From Anarhynchus alexandrinus (lineage: Eukaryota > Chordata > Aves > Charadriiformes > Charadriidae), in NCBI GenBank assembly GCA_008711295.1, contig VUYV01000190.1, positions 251,318-315,317 on the forward strand: a DNA stretch of 64,000 nucleotides, given 5' to 3'. Position numbers and translations under genes: made by a program. Below, in pieces: positions 1-16,367 of the stretch (within the stretch, counting starts at the first letter, position 1; every line of letters starts with the position of its first letter). Below the pieces are notes generated by a model, which was not told the origin of the DNA, made no database searches, and worked only from the letters and a program-made list of their open reading frames with translations.

Positions 1-2239
1 CACGCTTCATAAACCCTAGGACTTCAGCCCAGATGGCGGACTACGCTGTTTGTATAAAATTGAAAAACAGGGAATATTTCCCAACAGCGGGTGCCCCAAA
101 TATTTTAAATTATGCAACTTTGTGAAATGTAAAGAATCTGAGATGCGCTGTTCACAGTAGTACATTTACAGAGTTCGTCATCAAATGACACTTCTGTTTG
201 GTACCATGATATTTTCCATGTGTATGTATGTGTCTGATTGCTAATCCGTCTAAACTAGCAGTACAACAGCTATGCAAATAAAATCTAAAATTATAATAAG
301 AATATTTATCGTATATCAAAAAGTACAGACTTTAAGTGGAATGAAACCTCAGGGTTTTTTTTAAAAAAAATGTTTTATCAGTTTGTGTTTACACAGGTAT
401 GTCCTCTTATTTCTTGTATTTCTCAGGAAAAATGCTGGTGAGGGCAAGCTAGAAACATATCTGTTTAATGGTGGTGATTTTCTGTCTGAGACAATGAATG
501 CTTTTAATGCAGTTAATATTTATGCTTTAAATAAGTTGGAGGTTGATCAAGTCTCAGGAGTATCATTTCCTTGATTTAATTAAAAGACCACTGCAAAGAC
601 TGACAATGTGAGGTTTCTGTAAGCATAGTTTCTTTCATATTTTGTTCCATATTATAAATGTAGAATTTTAAAATCCTGAATATAAAGTATACAGGTAATT
701 TTAAAAAGCGTTAAAAAGGAGAGAAGGTTGCTATGTTGTGGCCTGTGTTTTTTCTAGAGAACATTTTCTGATTAAATCTAACCTTCTCAAACCCAAGAAA
801 GGGTGAAGCACCCCAAATTCTGTCATGCCAAATTGCCCCAGTAAACACGCCTACGCCGTGTGTTTGGGTGTTATTGTAAAGGAACCACTTATCTCTTCTC
901 TTTCAAGAGTGGAAGCTTTCAGCCTGCTGCGAGATGGAGAATCCATTCAGAATTATAACTGGAGCCTTACTGGGCCTCTGTCGCTCTGTACATCTAAAAA
1001 GGTATTTGGAGAGTGTGCAGGTGACTCCTGTTATCCGCTCCCAGCCCCAGAGGAAGCCCGCTGTCGGTCTCGTGGGCTTTCACTGGAAATGTTCATATCT
1101 CTCCCCAGCCCTGCCTCAGGAGAAGTACAGGGGAAAAAAATATCAGGAGCCTGGTGTTGCCTTGTAATGCCTCGACTCCTTTCAGAGAATGAATTTTGAT
1201 TATTTTTTTTTTCTCATTAAATTGTATGGGATTTTTTAATGGAAAAGAAGTGTTTTGTCCAGGAATTCATAGCAATTTAGGCAGTTGTTATTGCATAGGG
1301 CGCTCTTTAAATCTGGACCAGGGTAAAAAATACTGCAGAATTCCTAGATGCTGCTCTCTTCCTCTGGGAGTGGGATTGTAGAATCAGATCATCAGTATAT
1401 TTCCCTTCCCCCTCTCCCTCCCATTTTAATTAGTGCAGGGGATGCTTGCCTTCAATTTCAGATTAACCGTATCAGCTGCGGATTTGGGGTACGTGGTTGG
1501 TTTAGTTCCTACCCTTGTGGGATGAAATGACAAGGATGTGGCAGGCAGTGTTATTAATATTAGCACAATACACACAGATGTAACAGCATCTTTCCTATTA
1601 ACAGCCTAAATGGGCTGGCCATACTATAGTTCAAATTCAGATAGAGTAATTCAGGATTCAGTGTCTGATTATCTTGTCAGACTTGGCTGATTTATTTTGC
1701 ATTTTAGATCACAGATTAGTTTTGCAGATGTATTTCGTATAGATATTGCAGCTGAAAAACAAAAAGGCAATGTTTTTACCGTTGATTTTAATACCCATGA
1801 CTAATTTGAGTATTGCATCTTGCATTTTTTGTCTTCCTGTCAAAAAAGAAAGTAGTGAGAAAGGAAAAAAGCAAAATCTATTGTCTATGAACATATGGAT
1901 ACAAATACATTATGTGCATAAAGGGCCATGCTTGTACAAATGTCAGTATTTCAGAAATATCATTAATCAATTTTGAGATTGTCTTCAGTTTTGGATTGAG
2001 ACATGAAAAATATCCAATAAGCCTCAAAACAAACAAGATTGAATGGGGAAGATCCTAGAGCCTAATAAGGGGAAGTAAAATAGCTATTTGGCAAAAAATG
2101 TAACACACTTTTTCTCTGTGCAGTATGAAATTATATTGGAATTTGGCAGTTCCTGTAATTGACTTAATATAGCAGAGATATAAATGTTTTCATTAATTTA
2201 AGGAATGCTTGTTAACATGGGGTTCTTTCCCCTCTCAAC

Positions 2240-2265
2240 CCCCCCCCCCCCNNNNNNNNNNCCCC
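2240..2265. other. Poly-C run with 10-base gap
   Basis: Twelve C, ten N (2252-2261) and four more C. This is probably a homopolymer that could not be resolved in assembly. Confidence 0.95.
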
Positions 2266-2277
2266 AAAGAAAATATA

Positions 2278-3159
2278 TTCTTGCTGTACATATGCATTGG
2301 CATAATCTACTGTCAGCTAAGAAACTGGAAGTAAAAATAGCTAGTAACAAACTGGAGAGACCGATGAAACAGGTGTCTAAAAAGTAAAGATACAACTTGG
2401 AGAATAAAATAAGAAAGCAAGAACAGCTATTACTTAGTTTTTTCAGCCAATATTTTCTGAGTAGTTGAGTCTGAACAGTTGTATCATTCTGTCAATATAG
2501 CATGAAAATTGCTGACACAGATTCAGATACTTAAAAATAGAAATAACATTAAAAAACAGAAAATAGAAAAAAAGGAAAAAAAAACGCAAAAACAGAAACA
2601 GCAAACTGAAAAATAATCTGCATGAAGGAAAAGATGTTAAAGCCTGTTTTTTATGGATTTTTTTTTTTCAAAAAAGAAAAGTATTTATAAAATCATAATT
2701 GTACTTCATTCATGGAACNTTCTTGCTGTACATATGCATTGGCATAATCTACTGTCAGCTAAGAAACTGGAAGTAAAAATAGCTAGTAACAAACTGGAGA
2801 GACCGATGAAACAGGTGTCTAAAAAGTAAAGATACAACTTGGAGAATAAAATAAGAAAGCAAGAACAGCTATTACTTAGTTTTTTCAGCCAATATTTTCT
2901 GAGTAGTTGAGTCTGAACAGTTGTATCATTCTGTCAATATAGCATGAAAATTGCTGACACAGATTCAGATACTTAAAAATAGAAAACATTAAAAAACAGC
3001 AAATAGAAAAAAAGAAAAAAAAAACAAAAACGGAAACAGCAAACTGAAAAATAATCTGCATGAAGGAAGAGATGTTAAAGCCTGGTTTTATGGATTTATT
3101 TTTTTTTTTCAAAAAAGAGAATAATATACAAAATCATAATTGTACTTCATTCATGGAAC
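2278..3159 (+). repeat. Direct duplication of a 440-bp block
   Basis: 2278-2718 and 2720-3159 are two copies joined by one N at 2719. The first 258 or so bases look identical. The A-rich second parts differ by small indels and substitutions (for example aaataacatt against aaaacatt). Each copy ends tcatggaac. It may be a true tandem duplication or two alleles placed side by side by the assembler. Confidence 0.92.
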
Positions 3160-4698
3160 TTCAGTATAAACAGCTTCGAAGTATACATACATCCAGCTGA
3201 GGGCTGCGTAGGCAAACATGTACACACCTAAATGACTCTGCATCAACTGACTTCTGTTTTAATGGCATCCTTGTAAGCTGCATGTCTGGTTTCCTACTGA
3301 TCTCTGGGCTGGTACAACATAAATTTAGTACAGACTTGATGAATGGTGAGGAGAAGTTGAGTTTATTAAGTTATGTTTTTGACGTAGCTTAAAGAGCAAG
3401 GCTATACTATGAGGGCATTTAATGTGTTACTCTAAATATCAAAAAGTACACAAAATAACAGTATATTTCAGCCAATTTTCCTGGGCCTCAGTTGAGCTTG
3501 TCATTTAACTGACTTATTTGGTTTTAAAATCAAGTTTCAAGTTAGTTTTCAGTGGTAAGTAAAGTTTCTCTCTTTGGCCCGAAATTGCTGAAATAGGATG
3601 TTCAAATTCTTGGTGAGTTTTGGGAACAGACCAACCTTATTCTGTTATCAGCACAGCTGTGAAGGATGGCATGAAATATTAAGTATATTGTAGTAGTTAG
3701 AGTTTACAGTCATTCCTGGGAATACCCGGACGCTGTTTTTAAGGTGGCCCTTACTTTGCAAGGGACATTTCTCTAGATGATCTTTTCACAGAGATGAGAA
3801 CAACGGACATTTTACAGTGCTTGCCTTGGAAAATATATGCAAAAAACCCAGCCATTAAAAGCATATTGAATTGTGTCATCACTGGTTTATTTATAGTATT
3901 TCTTGAATAAGAAGGGAAATTAATTTTTATTTTGTCAGACACTGTTAATATAAACATAATATTTAAAGTTTGGAATAAACAGGTGACACTTTTGTCCTGT
4001 ATTTTGTGGTGCAGCATTTTAGTAAATATTGTTTCCTCTATCGGAAACGTCTTTAGCATCAAAACTTTCACCTGTTTTGCAGACAAATACCATTCAACCT
4101 TGTCTTTGCACCTATGGTCTTCCTAAATAGCTTGGATCGAAATGAATTGAAAGACTTATTTAATGTTAATGTTAAATAGTCCCAGCTTTCTTAACCACAA
4201 AATATAAAAGATTCTTATTAGGTGCACAGTCAGATCCATGATTAAGAGGGCAAACAGTATACCAGATGAATTAAATTTGCTTATTTCAACTGTATTCTCA
4301 AATAACCTCTAAAGAGTAATGTGACGTTACTGCAGATTGATAATTGCAAGGAAATAATCCTTTTGTTGCCAATAGAATCAAGGTAAAAGACATTGTTTTG
4401 AGGAGTGATTTTTCAGAAGTCCCTATCAGCCATGATTTATGAAGATAGATGCACTATTTCAGTGTCCTTAGTCCAAATTATCTAGTTGCATGAATTCAAA
4501 ACGCCTTCCAACGTGGAATCCTTTTTCTGTTTAGTGTTTGCCAAACGTATGTAACGCAGTACCCTAGAAGAATGTAATTCAAACTAATAGATTAAGCAGT
4601 TTTTAAAGGTAAAAAGCAAAGCAATTTCACTTAAACTTCTGTTCAAGGAACAGAAAAACCCTCTGCTGAAATAAGTTTATGTACCATTTTAAATAGTG

Positions 4699-4722
4699 AT
4701 TTTTATTATTATTATTATTATT
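4699..4722 (+). repeat. ATT trinucleotide microsatellite
   Basis: About six to seven copies of TTA/ATT in a row. Confidence 0.85.
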
Positions 4723-4966
4723 TCAGTTTTGTGCCTCTGTATAATACCGTATCTCATGATTTAAGTTAAGACTTCTGAAGGACTGAAGTGACATCTTTTC
4801 AAAATTAAGCATTAGATTGTTTTAGTTCAGGACAAAAGCAAATTTCACCTCAAGTCCTTCCGCAAGTTAGTATTTTCTAACCTTGCACAGCTTGTAATGT
4901 GCTCGTCTGCCTATAAGTCCTTAGAGCACTACTTAGCATTGGCATTCCATATGAGAAGTGCAGTAT

Positions 4967-5957
4967 CATACAATCACAGATGAATGTAGATGGTGAGGGT
5001 CCTCTTGAGGTCGTCTGGTCCAATGTCTGGCTTGAAGCAGGGCTGCCTTGCAAGCTGGACCAGGTTGCTGTGGGCCTCCTCCAGTCCCATTGGAAAATCT
5101 CTGAAGACAGAGACCAACAGTCTCTGGGCAATCTGCCCCAGTGTCTACTCACTGTGAAATTTCTTTTTTCTTCTTCTTTCTGTAACCTTTGATTATTACC
5201 CTTGTCCTTTTGCTGAGCATCTCTGAGAAATGTCTGCCTTATTCATCCCTGTATCCCCCTTTAGATAGTTTATGGGTTATCTGCAATTGTAATGCATCCC
5301 CGTGGTCTCTTTGGCTGTCTGAGCAAGCTGGGCTCCCTCACCCATTCCTTGAACGCTGTATCCTGCGGCCCTGTAGTGGTCTTACTGGCCTCCCTCCAGT
5401 TTATGGCACTTGTGCCAGTTTGTCAATATCTTTTTTTTTGTGCTGGGGGCCCAAAGGCAGCTGTGCTGCTCCTGGTGTGGTTTCACAGGGGCTTAATAAA
5501 AGGCTAAATCACTTCTCTATCCTTCTGGCTACGCTCCTCCTGATTTGGCCCGGTATCAAGTTAACTTCAATCGTTGCAAGCTGTCACCACTGACCCATAT
5601 CCAAAGTGGCCTCCAGGAGACACAAGTTTTTTCTTTATTCTTTTTTCTTTCTTTTGTCTTTTTTTTCTTCTTCTTCCTTGCAGAACTGCCAACTTCAACT
5701 GGCATCCAGCCTTTTCTGTTGTAAGAATTTAAATCCTTCCAGGGGCAGGACATTATATCTGTCTTAGGTGAACTTTAAGGGGTTTTTTGGCCCATTTCTC
5801 AAACATGTCAAAGTCCCTCTGAATAGTGTTCCTTTCCTCTAGTGTAGTAACAGCTTCCCTAAATTTGTTATTATCCGTATTATCCACAAATTTGAGGATG
5901 GTGCGTTCCATTTCTTCATCTGGGCAGGTGATAAAGTTGTTGAAATTTGTTATTGTC
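4967..5957 (-). mobile_element. Old CR1 LINE fragment (about 1 kb)
   Basis: On the + strand it begins tcatacaatcacagatgaat, the complement of a CR1 3' end. It continues through aagctgggctccctcaccca, ccagtttgtcaatatc and gtggtttcacaggggct. On the minus strand 5753-5962 encodes a decayed piece of the reverse transcriptase region, with KFVDNTDNNKF standing where KFADDTKLGG is typical, then NTIQRDFDMFEKWA. A T/C-rich low-complexity stretch interrupts it at 5623-5680. It is much more diverged than the CR1 copies at 32 and 42 kb and inactive. Confidence 0.85.
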
Positions 5958-8900
5958 TTCAAATTTTAAGGGGTAAAATTTAGATGACCAAATAAAAAGC
6001 TTTTGCTGTCTGAGAGATTCAGCAATTATTTTTCAGTAAAACATGAAAAATAGTAGGAGCAAAAGTTTAACACTCCACCAAAACCCCAAATTTACATCCT
6101 TTGGAGTGGTGGCAACTATTTTCTAATAACATCCACTTTCTTCTGCATTCCCATGACTAGGATTTTGCCATTTTAAGGCAGTGAAATTTGTTCGTGTCTT
6201 TAGGTTATATTCAGCAGTGGGGATGATGCAGAGACCTTTTTTTCTCTGGATGTTCTGGTGCAGAGGGACGGTTGGCTGTTGGCCGGGGCACTCTGCTGCC
6301 CTGAGAAGGATGGAGCCTGGCTTTTCTCACTTCACTTGCGCTGTGGCACAGATGTATGAGCTTTGTTTCCTGACTGAAATCTTGAATTTTGAGCCTGGAA
6401 AGCTGAGTTTTTGAATCATCCAAGTGTGTGCAGTCATGCATGGTTGGGTAGGGCCTGCTGTAGCATGCTTCTTATCAGCCACTTAAGCCCGCGTGTATTT
6501 CACACACAGCTGCTGATACCAAATTGTAGGCTGCTTCTCTGGATTTTGCCATCTGTTGGAGACGCGTGTTTCAACTGCATTCCAAGGCTGAGCTAATCTC
6601 CTGTGAAGACCCCTTCCACCACCTCCAGCATTTTAGGACTGCAAATAATACTTTGCCTTCCATCCTGTGAAGATTTATGCTTGTCCTCTCAGGAGCTAAC
6701 AGGGCAGTGTTCCACGGGGGCCTGTGTTTTCCTGAATTAAGCAGATCTAACGAAAGCTTTTTATAGTGCAGGCTCAGCATTTTGGTTTTATTAGTATTTT
6801 CTAAGATTTCCATTATGGTACGTAGGTCACAAATCTGAGTTCTATATCTGTATGCCTTAACACACACTTAAAAAATATGTAGGAAAAGCTATTGGAAGAA
6901 AATACTGACTCTTCGTTTAGAAAAATTACACATGAAATTAGCAGTAAGTTTCATCTACCTGTGTTTATGACCCTTACTTTCCCACTGGATGGCTGGCATC
7001 TTTTGTCCCTCTTCCCCTAAGGGTCCTAAATAAATAGCAAACACTTATTTAAATAGGTGACCATGTCTAGTGTAGAGAATGCTATGCATAACACAGGAAT
7101 ATTTTAATTCCTCCCTCCAGGTGGGCTTTCAGTTTGGGATATTGTGTTAGGTCTCAGTGTACCTTTATAAATCTAAAAGGTGGTAATTCCATTTAGTTCT
7201 ATCTTTAACTGTTTATCTGAGTAGCATCTCCTTTTTGTCTTTCCTAGTAACTTCAAGTCCCTCTGTCAAAATATCCCTATTTTCAGCGTCAAGCATTTAG
7301 TATAAAGATTAATTATATGCCTTCTGGAGAAGGGCACTGTAGAATTTTGTTCTGCAGTTGGCCGGGAGATAACTTTGGTAAGGATGGGTGAAGAGGAAGG
7401 TCTTACACTTGGCAATGCAGCAGCTGGCTTTTTCCACTTTGAAAACTGAGTATGTCACTGCCTTGATAGATCTAGCTTTTAATTCCCTGGGAATTTCTCT
7501 TTCAACTTTGTGAGAGGCTAAAGTTCCCCCAAAGGTCTCTGACTTTCTTTCACTGTTGCTATTGAAGTGTGGGATAATTGGCAGGGGGATATTTTTCCAA
7601 TGGCTGGCTTGGTTCTCCTTCATGTTTGATAAATATTATTAAAACGCTCACTTCTCTTAACTGTTAGGAGGTGGTTAGACACCTGTTCTTAGGAAACTGT
7701 GCAATTTTGACACAGGCTATAAATGCTAGCTCTTCATTGATGTAATGCAGGTAATTACTATATTCGGCACCTAACAATGGACAGCACAAAACCCATTTAA
7801 TTAAGAAATGATACTCTAGAAAGCTGTAATTTTAACTAAGAGCTCCGGAGTTACTTGTGCCATCCAAGGTGATTTCTCAGTAATTTCCCCCTTCAGCTGC
7901 TTGTGGATGATCTTATTTTCTTTAAAATCCTCTTTCAGATGGTATTTCTGCTACTTTTCTTCTCAAAGGATGTAAATGAAAATCCTAACCTCATGTTGAT
8001 CCACTACCTTCCTATCACAGACTCTTTGTACTGAATTGCATCATGCTTAATTGCATAAAGAAAAATGTGGCTATTCTAAAATGCTTTAAAATCCACGCAA
8101 AACAGAATGTAAAAGAGGTCTTGTGGCCATGTTATATTGTGTAGCTGCAAAAGTGGGAAAATTTGTTTTTAAACTGAGAACAAGTTTGAAACCAAAGCAG
8201 CCACTTGGAAGGAATTTCTGGGATAACAGATTTAATTTAACATAATACCTTTGAGCCCAATGCACGGATTGGGATCTCCTTGGGCTAAACATGTTGGAAG
8301 AAAAGATGGACTCTACCCTTTGTATCTTAGTGAGACGTTTCAAATGAGGAGTAGTACAGGGAGGAGTACACGAAAGCGGTGGTAGGAGATTAGTGCAGTC
8401 AACTTTCACTTGCCACGTGTTGCTTGTCCCAGCTGGGTTATGCCACAGATGCAGGAACTTCTTTACAGGCACCTGGTGTGGCAGGTCCTGCACCATGCTC
8501 CCTGCACCACGAGGGGTTGGGGAGCACAGTGGAAAGGCATCCACTTGCTCAGAATCCGGTCATGAATCATCAGGTGAGAACTGATCCATCCAGGTTTATT
8601 AGCTTCAGCTCAATGGTGGCTTTGACATACCTGCATCGCTGCCAATGAATTCCTGCACTTCTATAATGTGCTTCCTATGTCTTGGGCTCTCAGGGATTTG
8701 TTAGTTTAGGTGTCCTGTTTGATGACCAGACAACAGACTGCGATCTCAGCAGTGTAATTTCTGTTAGGTATTTAGAATTTTTTCATCGTTTCCTTTTGTA
8801 TTTTAGAGGTGTCATGGAAAAAGAGAGATATAAGAAGAATTTGAGGAAGGTCAGTCAGGTAACTAAATGGATATTTGTGGTGTCGCTTCAAGTAGGAACA

Positions 8901-9612
8901 GTGGCATGGGAGAAGACATAAAAGTGCATGACTGCATATATGACAAGCTGATATTGGGGAGGGGACATAGCACCCTGATATTAGATAAGGGATGAAGGGA
9001 CTCCACTTAGGCTGTGAATATCTTTAACAGTGAGAGTGATTGTTGTTGTTTAATGTAGTAAAAAGAAAAACAGTTTAAAGAATCCAGAGAAGAGAGTTTT
9101 GTGAAGAGAGCATCATTAACACCAGCATTGACATTGGATGGTGAGTGGACAGGACTGTATTTAAGGTCAGAAAGGAGAATGTTGCAATGACTAAGGCATG
9201 ATGCAAGATCTCAGGGGGCAAAGTCCATCAGTGTGTATGGATTTTAGAGCTGATATAGGCAAAAAGAGTCTTTCGATGTAATCACATTGCACCTGGGAGA
9301 GAACAGAATGAAAGATGACAACTATTTTATGTATGTAAGCGATGAATAGTTTGGGGCTGGCTCCCTAGTGATGTAAAACAAACATTAAAAAGCATGAAAA
9401 AGAAAGGAATGCTATGCATGGTAAAGTATCAAATCCTGGATTCTGTTTGGTGAATGAACATTGTATTAATGGAATACAGGGTTAAGTCTTTAAACTTGAG
9501 AGGTCATGAGGGGACCACTAATTGTTATTTCACTTAATACCATAAAAGCCATTGATGTTCAGTTTGTCTACAGTAGTCATAAATGACAATTGGAAAATAT
9601 CTCAAAATGTGA

Positions 9613-9720
9613 GTGTATATATGTATGTATATATATACATGTATATGTACACTGTGAATGTTTGGGTATGTATCTGTATACACATATACATATACATATC
9701 GTATATATAAAGAGAGAGAC
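9613..9720. repeat. TA/TATG-rich microsatellite region
   Basis: Alternating TATATG, TATGTA, TACATA and finally GAGAGA units, with several self-complementary stretches (for example ATATATAT and ACATATACATATACATAT). The minus strand is open here only because of the repeat. Confidence 0.85.
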
Positions 9721-11654
9721 ATTTATGGGAAACATTTATGGGAAAAGCAAACTTACATAGGTGGAAAAGTTGTCAAGTTTTTAAGCATACAGCTTCTTAA
9801 TCTGCTGAAAGGCTTCTGTACCTGAAAGCACATTTCTTTCCACCAGTGTCACTTGGTCTAATAAAAGAATACTTCTCTTTTAGACCGTGTGGATTCCTAG
9901 ACAATCTTGGCTATGACAGTGTTGCTTCCACAACATATACTTGATCAAAATAGCAAGCAGCATGGAACCCAGATTAATCCATTTTGATTTTCATTTACCT
10001 AATGGAAGACACTCCTCTCCACACTAAAATGAAGACCATTTTCCTTTATGCTGCCAACTTTTTTTCTTTGTGTAACCAAATGTGGCAAGAATTTCAGAAG
10101 AGAGTTGTTCTCCAGTGGTACAGAACTGGCATGGAGACTTTGTGTGAGCTTTTACAACTATTAGAACATACAAAACTAAGCTAAGCTGAAGTCTTTTGGG
10201 AGGGGTTGACCTTTCTTCTCTGGCCGTCAGCTTATGTTCAGTTTAAACCTAAACCATATTTCTCCTTTTCCTAGTCTTGTACCTCCTCTTTCTTTGCTTG
10301 CCTGCCCCTTGACCTACCATCTCTCCCATATGCAATTGAGGGATGTTGCATCCCTGTAAAATATTTCTCTTCCCTTTTCTCCTCCTCTCTGGCATAATTT
10401 GTACTCTCTGTTAAGAAAGCAGACAGGGCAGATGAACAAGTTTGCTCTGTAGCGTGCAAGTCTGAAGAAAGATGGTAAATCTTTGGGCCAGGCGTTGGGG
10501 TAAACTTAAGAAAACTGAAGACTTGACTGGGTTGATGCAGTTACATTGGGGAAATCAAAGGTATAACTGTCCCCTTGAGGAAAGGAGAACTGTATTGTGC
10601 CCCAGGCTTCTGAAACAGAACTTGAGGCAGAGGTGTTACTGCTGCAGTTCTGTTCATCTTTACCAGTTTGTAATAAGTTAGTTGCTTAGAAAGTCGTCTT
10701 TCTGCTAGTTTGTGCTTATAAAAAAGTAATCGCTACTGCAATGCTCTGTGCGTGTGCGTGCATGTTTACATGAGTAAAAGATTCTCTAGTGCACACCTGT
10801 AACTTAAAATATAAGCTCAAAATAAAGGATGCGCAGCCGTTGCTATTATGTTGCTATTTTCAATTATTATCAGTGTCTCAAAGATTTTTCTATTTGACTG
10901 AAACATGGGGTGTTGCTTTTTTCTGAAAGCTTCACCACATGTGGATTTTATGGTAGAAAAAACAGTAGTAGGAGGAGCAGAGGGGAATTCTGCCTTCTTT
11001 CCTGCTTTCCCCTAACCCCCACCCCAAAGCCGTGCTTTTCCGTGGCATTTCTTTCTAACGTGTGTGAGCTTGTGTGCTCTATGGATCTATGGAAGCGTGT
11101 GTGAAGGATGGCATGGGCGTGATTTCACTGGTCACATCTGTTTCAAACAATCTGTTCTGCTGCAGTTCAGCAAGTGGCAGTCCGTACTGAGATTGTTGCT
11201 TTCTTTTTTCTTCCAACTTAAACACCTATGTCATTCCATTTACCGTTTAAGTTGTGAGAATACAGAAGGTATGAAATGTTTTACTAATTGGGTAACTAAA
11301 ATCAAGGCTGCCTACGTAACCTTGGTTCTTTCTTGTTAAATGTGTGCCTTGCATAGCCAAATTTCTGTCTCAATTACATAGATGTTCAGTGCGAACACCT
11401 GTGTAATTGAAAGTGAAACTTTGTCCACAGTATTTAGTTACATGACATTTTTTCCTCCCAAGGGGTCCCTGATAGATCAGTGTTCATGACAGATAGCATT
11501 CAGTGAATGAGGCAGCTGCTTAATTTTTGTCATTGCTGTTCACTGCACAGTCCCTCTGAAACCCTGCATGTTGCAAATTCTTCCATTAATAAAAACCGCA
11601 TTCTTTTCCTGCAAGTCCTTTGTGGCATACTCGAAAGTCTCACAAATCTGAATT

Positions 11655-11735
11655 AATGTACTGGGAAGTATTATACCTATTTACTGGATGAGGAATTGAG
11701 ACCCAGCGACCTTCCCAAATTGGGAAAGAAATCTC
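11655..11735 (-). mobile_element. Possible MIR-like SINE remnant
   Basis: gtattatacctatttactg, then gatgaggaattgagaccca, gcgaccttcccaaattggg follow the reverse strand of MIR (TTTACAGATGAGGAAACTGAGGC, then TTGCCCAAGGTC). It is degraded and short. Confidence 0.5.
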
Positions 11736-13135
11736 CATCAGAACCAATCTCCGTTGGTTCCAGATGCGACTTAAAAGTATCATAGACCAGCTTATTCACT
11801 TCACATCTGACCTTTTCATCTTGGATCATGACTGGACTTGCTTCAGCCAGGCCATCTCCTGCCACTCAGGTTCTGTACCCAAACTAATTTCACGTGCTTT
11901 GTAGACTGTGAAAGGAGTAAGGCAAGAATCCTGAAGAAACAAATTGTATCTGATCATGTAATCTGATTGTGTTAATCCTGTACATCACTCAGACTTAACT
12001 ATAAGTTACTTCTAACATTTCCTTTTATCTTTTTTTTTCGTGTAACTTGACAAAAAGGACTTCTAGGGATGTAGGGCTATAACAAACAACAAATGTGTGA
12101 TTTAACAAGTTCATGATTTTATTTTATTTTTTTTCGATAAGACTATAGTAGTCTCATTTATAAAGTTATATTGGTTTCTGTTGGCCAAGAAAACAATTTA
12201 GTAAACTGAAGGCGATACAGTACAGTTCCAATAAATATATTGTTAATGGTTAACATTCTTGTTAAGAAATCTGTTTCTATAGTAACTGCTGCAGATTGTC
12301 ACTTCTAGCATTTGGAATAGTACCAAAGTGAATTTAACACTGATGCTGTGAGGGACAAATCCTATGAGAGCTGCAATAGATCACTGCTAGCAGTATGCTT
12401 TATTTGGTATCGAGATGTATGAACAACACAGTTCAGTAACCATAGATGGTGTTTAAGAACTATTTCTTCCTACCCTTTATTTTAATGCTCTGTGTGCATT
12501 TGCTTTTTTTCCTTCTATGCAAAGACTAGTCCTCATTTGAATCTTATAGCAAAGGCACATAAAATACATGGGTATGATTAAGATTTTAAGCTTAAGTGTG
12601 TGTACGTGTATACGCTACTAATTTTTAAATGTCTGTGAAGAGATTCACCACATGTGATTTTCACTGATAAAGAGGGAGTCAACATGGGGCAAATGTGTAC
12701 GGCTCAAGCTTTAAAACAAAGCCCAGGTGAGTTTTAAAGGGTGTGTTTGTTTTATCTTGTACTAGCCCTGTGTTTCTTCCCTGAAACGTAGCAATGGGAG
12801 TTTTTTCTTCTGCTTATAGAAGTGAGTATCCTCAGATGAAGTGAATGATTTTAGTGGCTATGTACTCTGTTCCAGTGTATGTTTGTATCTACTTCTGTTT
12901 GTCTTTTGAGTCGAGACTGCACTGAGCAAACTCATGATCAAGTGAAGGCTGAAACTTTTTTAAGGGGAGGGGAAAAGGCTTTAGAAGAGATGTATCTTCT
13001 TTTTAGCAACCACAGTTTGGCTGCTGGTGCAATTCTGAGAGAAACAGAACTTTGTTTTTGCAAGTTTGTGGATATGCATACAGTGAAGACTTAGAGATGT
13101 TACAGAAACTTCCTTCTTGCTTGATTTCTTTCCAG

Positions 13136-13345
13136 ATGGATGAGATAAAAGGCAAAGACAGAGTGATTCTGGCTCTGGAGAAAGACCTCGGTGTCCAGGC
13201 AGGCCATACACAGAAACTGCTCCTTCAGAAAGAAGCTTTGGATGAACAGCTTGTCCAAGTGAAGGAGGCAGAACGATACCACAGTAGTCCAAAGAGAGAG
13301 CTTCCTGCGGGAGTCGGGGACATCACCGAACTGATGGGAAGCCCG
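13136..13345 (+). CDS. JAKMIP1: JAKMIP1 internal exon A (70 codons)
   Basis: The acceptor is tttccag at 13129-13135 and the donor is gtaaga from 13346. The 70 residues begin MDEIKGKDRVILALEKDLGV and end GDITELMGSP. They form coiled coil up to about residue 47, followed by a Ser/Pro-containing break (HSSPKRELP). The first codon is ATG, but in the family this Met is internal (preceded by an Arg-Arg-Leu stretch from the previous exon), and the splice acceptor abuts it directly, so it should not be taken as the start. The exon is in phase 0 at both ends. Confidence 0.93.

Positions 13346-16367
<3,022 letters not shown>

Larger units (their letters stand above)
1..13135 (+). other. Intron upstream of the first visible JAKMIP1 exon
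   Basis: No JAKMIP1 exon is recognisable in these 13 kb, although family members have several hundred N-terminal residues before the exon at 13136. I read the region as one large 5' intron whose upstream exons lie outside the window. It holds a poly-C run with a gap (2240-2265), a duplicated 440-bp block (2278-3159), an ATT microsatellite, an old CR1 on the minus strand, an AT-rich microsatellite near 9.6 kb and a possible MIR remnant near 11.7 kb. Its open frames (for example 825-1199 on + and 8086-8544 on -) resemble nothing I know. Confidence 0.7.

Noticed and set aside
825..1199. 124-codon open frame on + strand
   Set aside because: No recognisable domain or family, no splice-site support and no codon pattern distinct from its surroundings. 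Most likely chance.
9534..9722. 62-codon minus-strand frame rich in Tyr, Val and Ile
   Set aside because: It is a translation of the TATA/TATG microsatellite.
13136..13138. ATG at the first base of exon A as a translation start
   Set aside because: A splice acceptor (tttccag) abuts it, and in JAKMIP proteins this Met is internal, following an Arg-Arg-Leu stretch encoded upstream.
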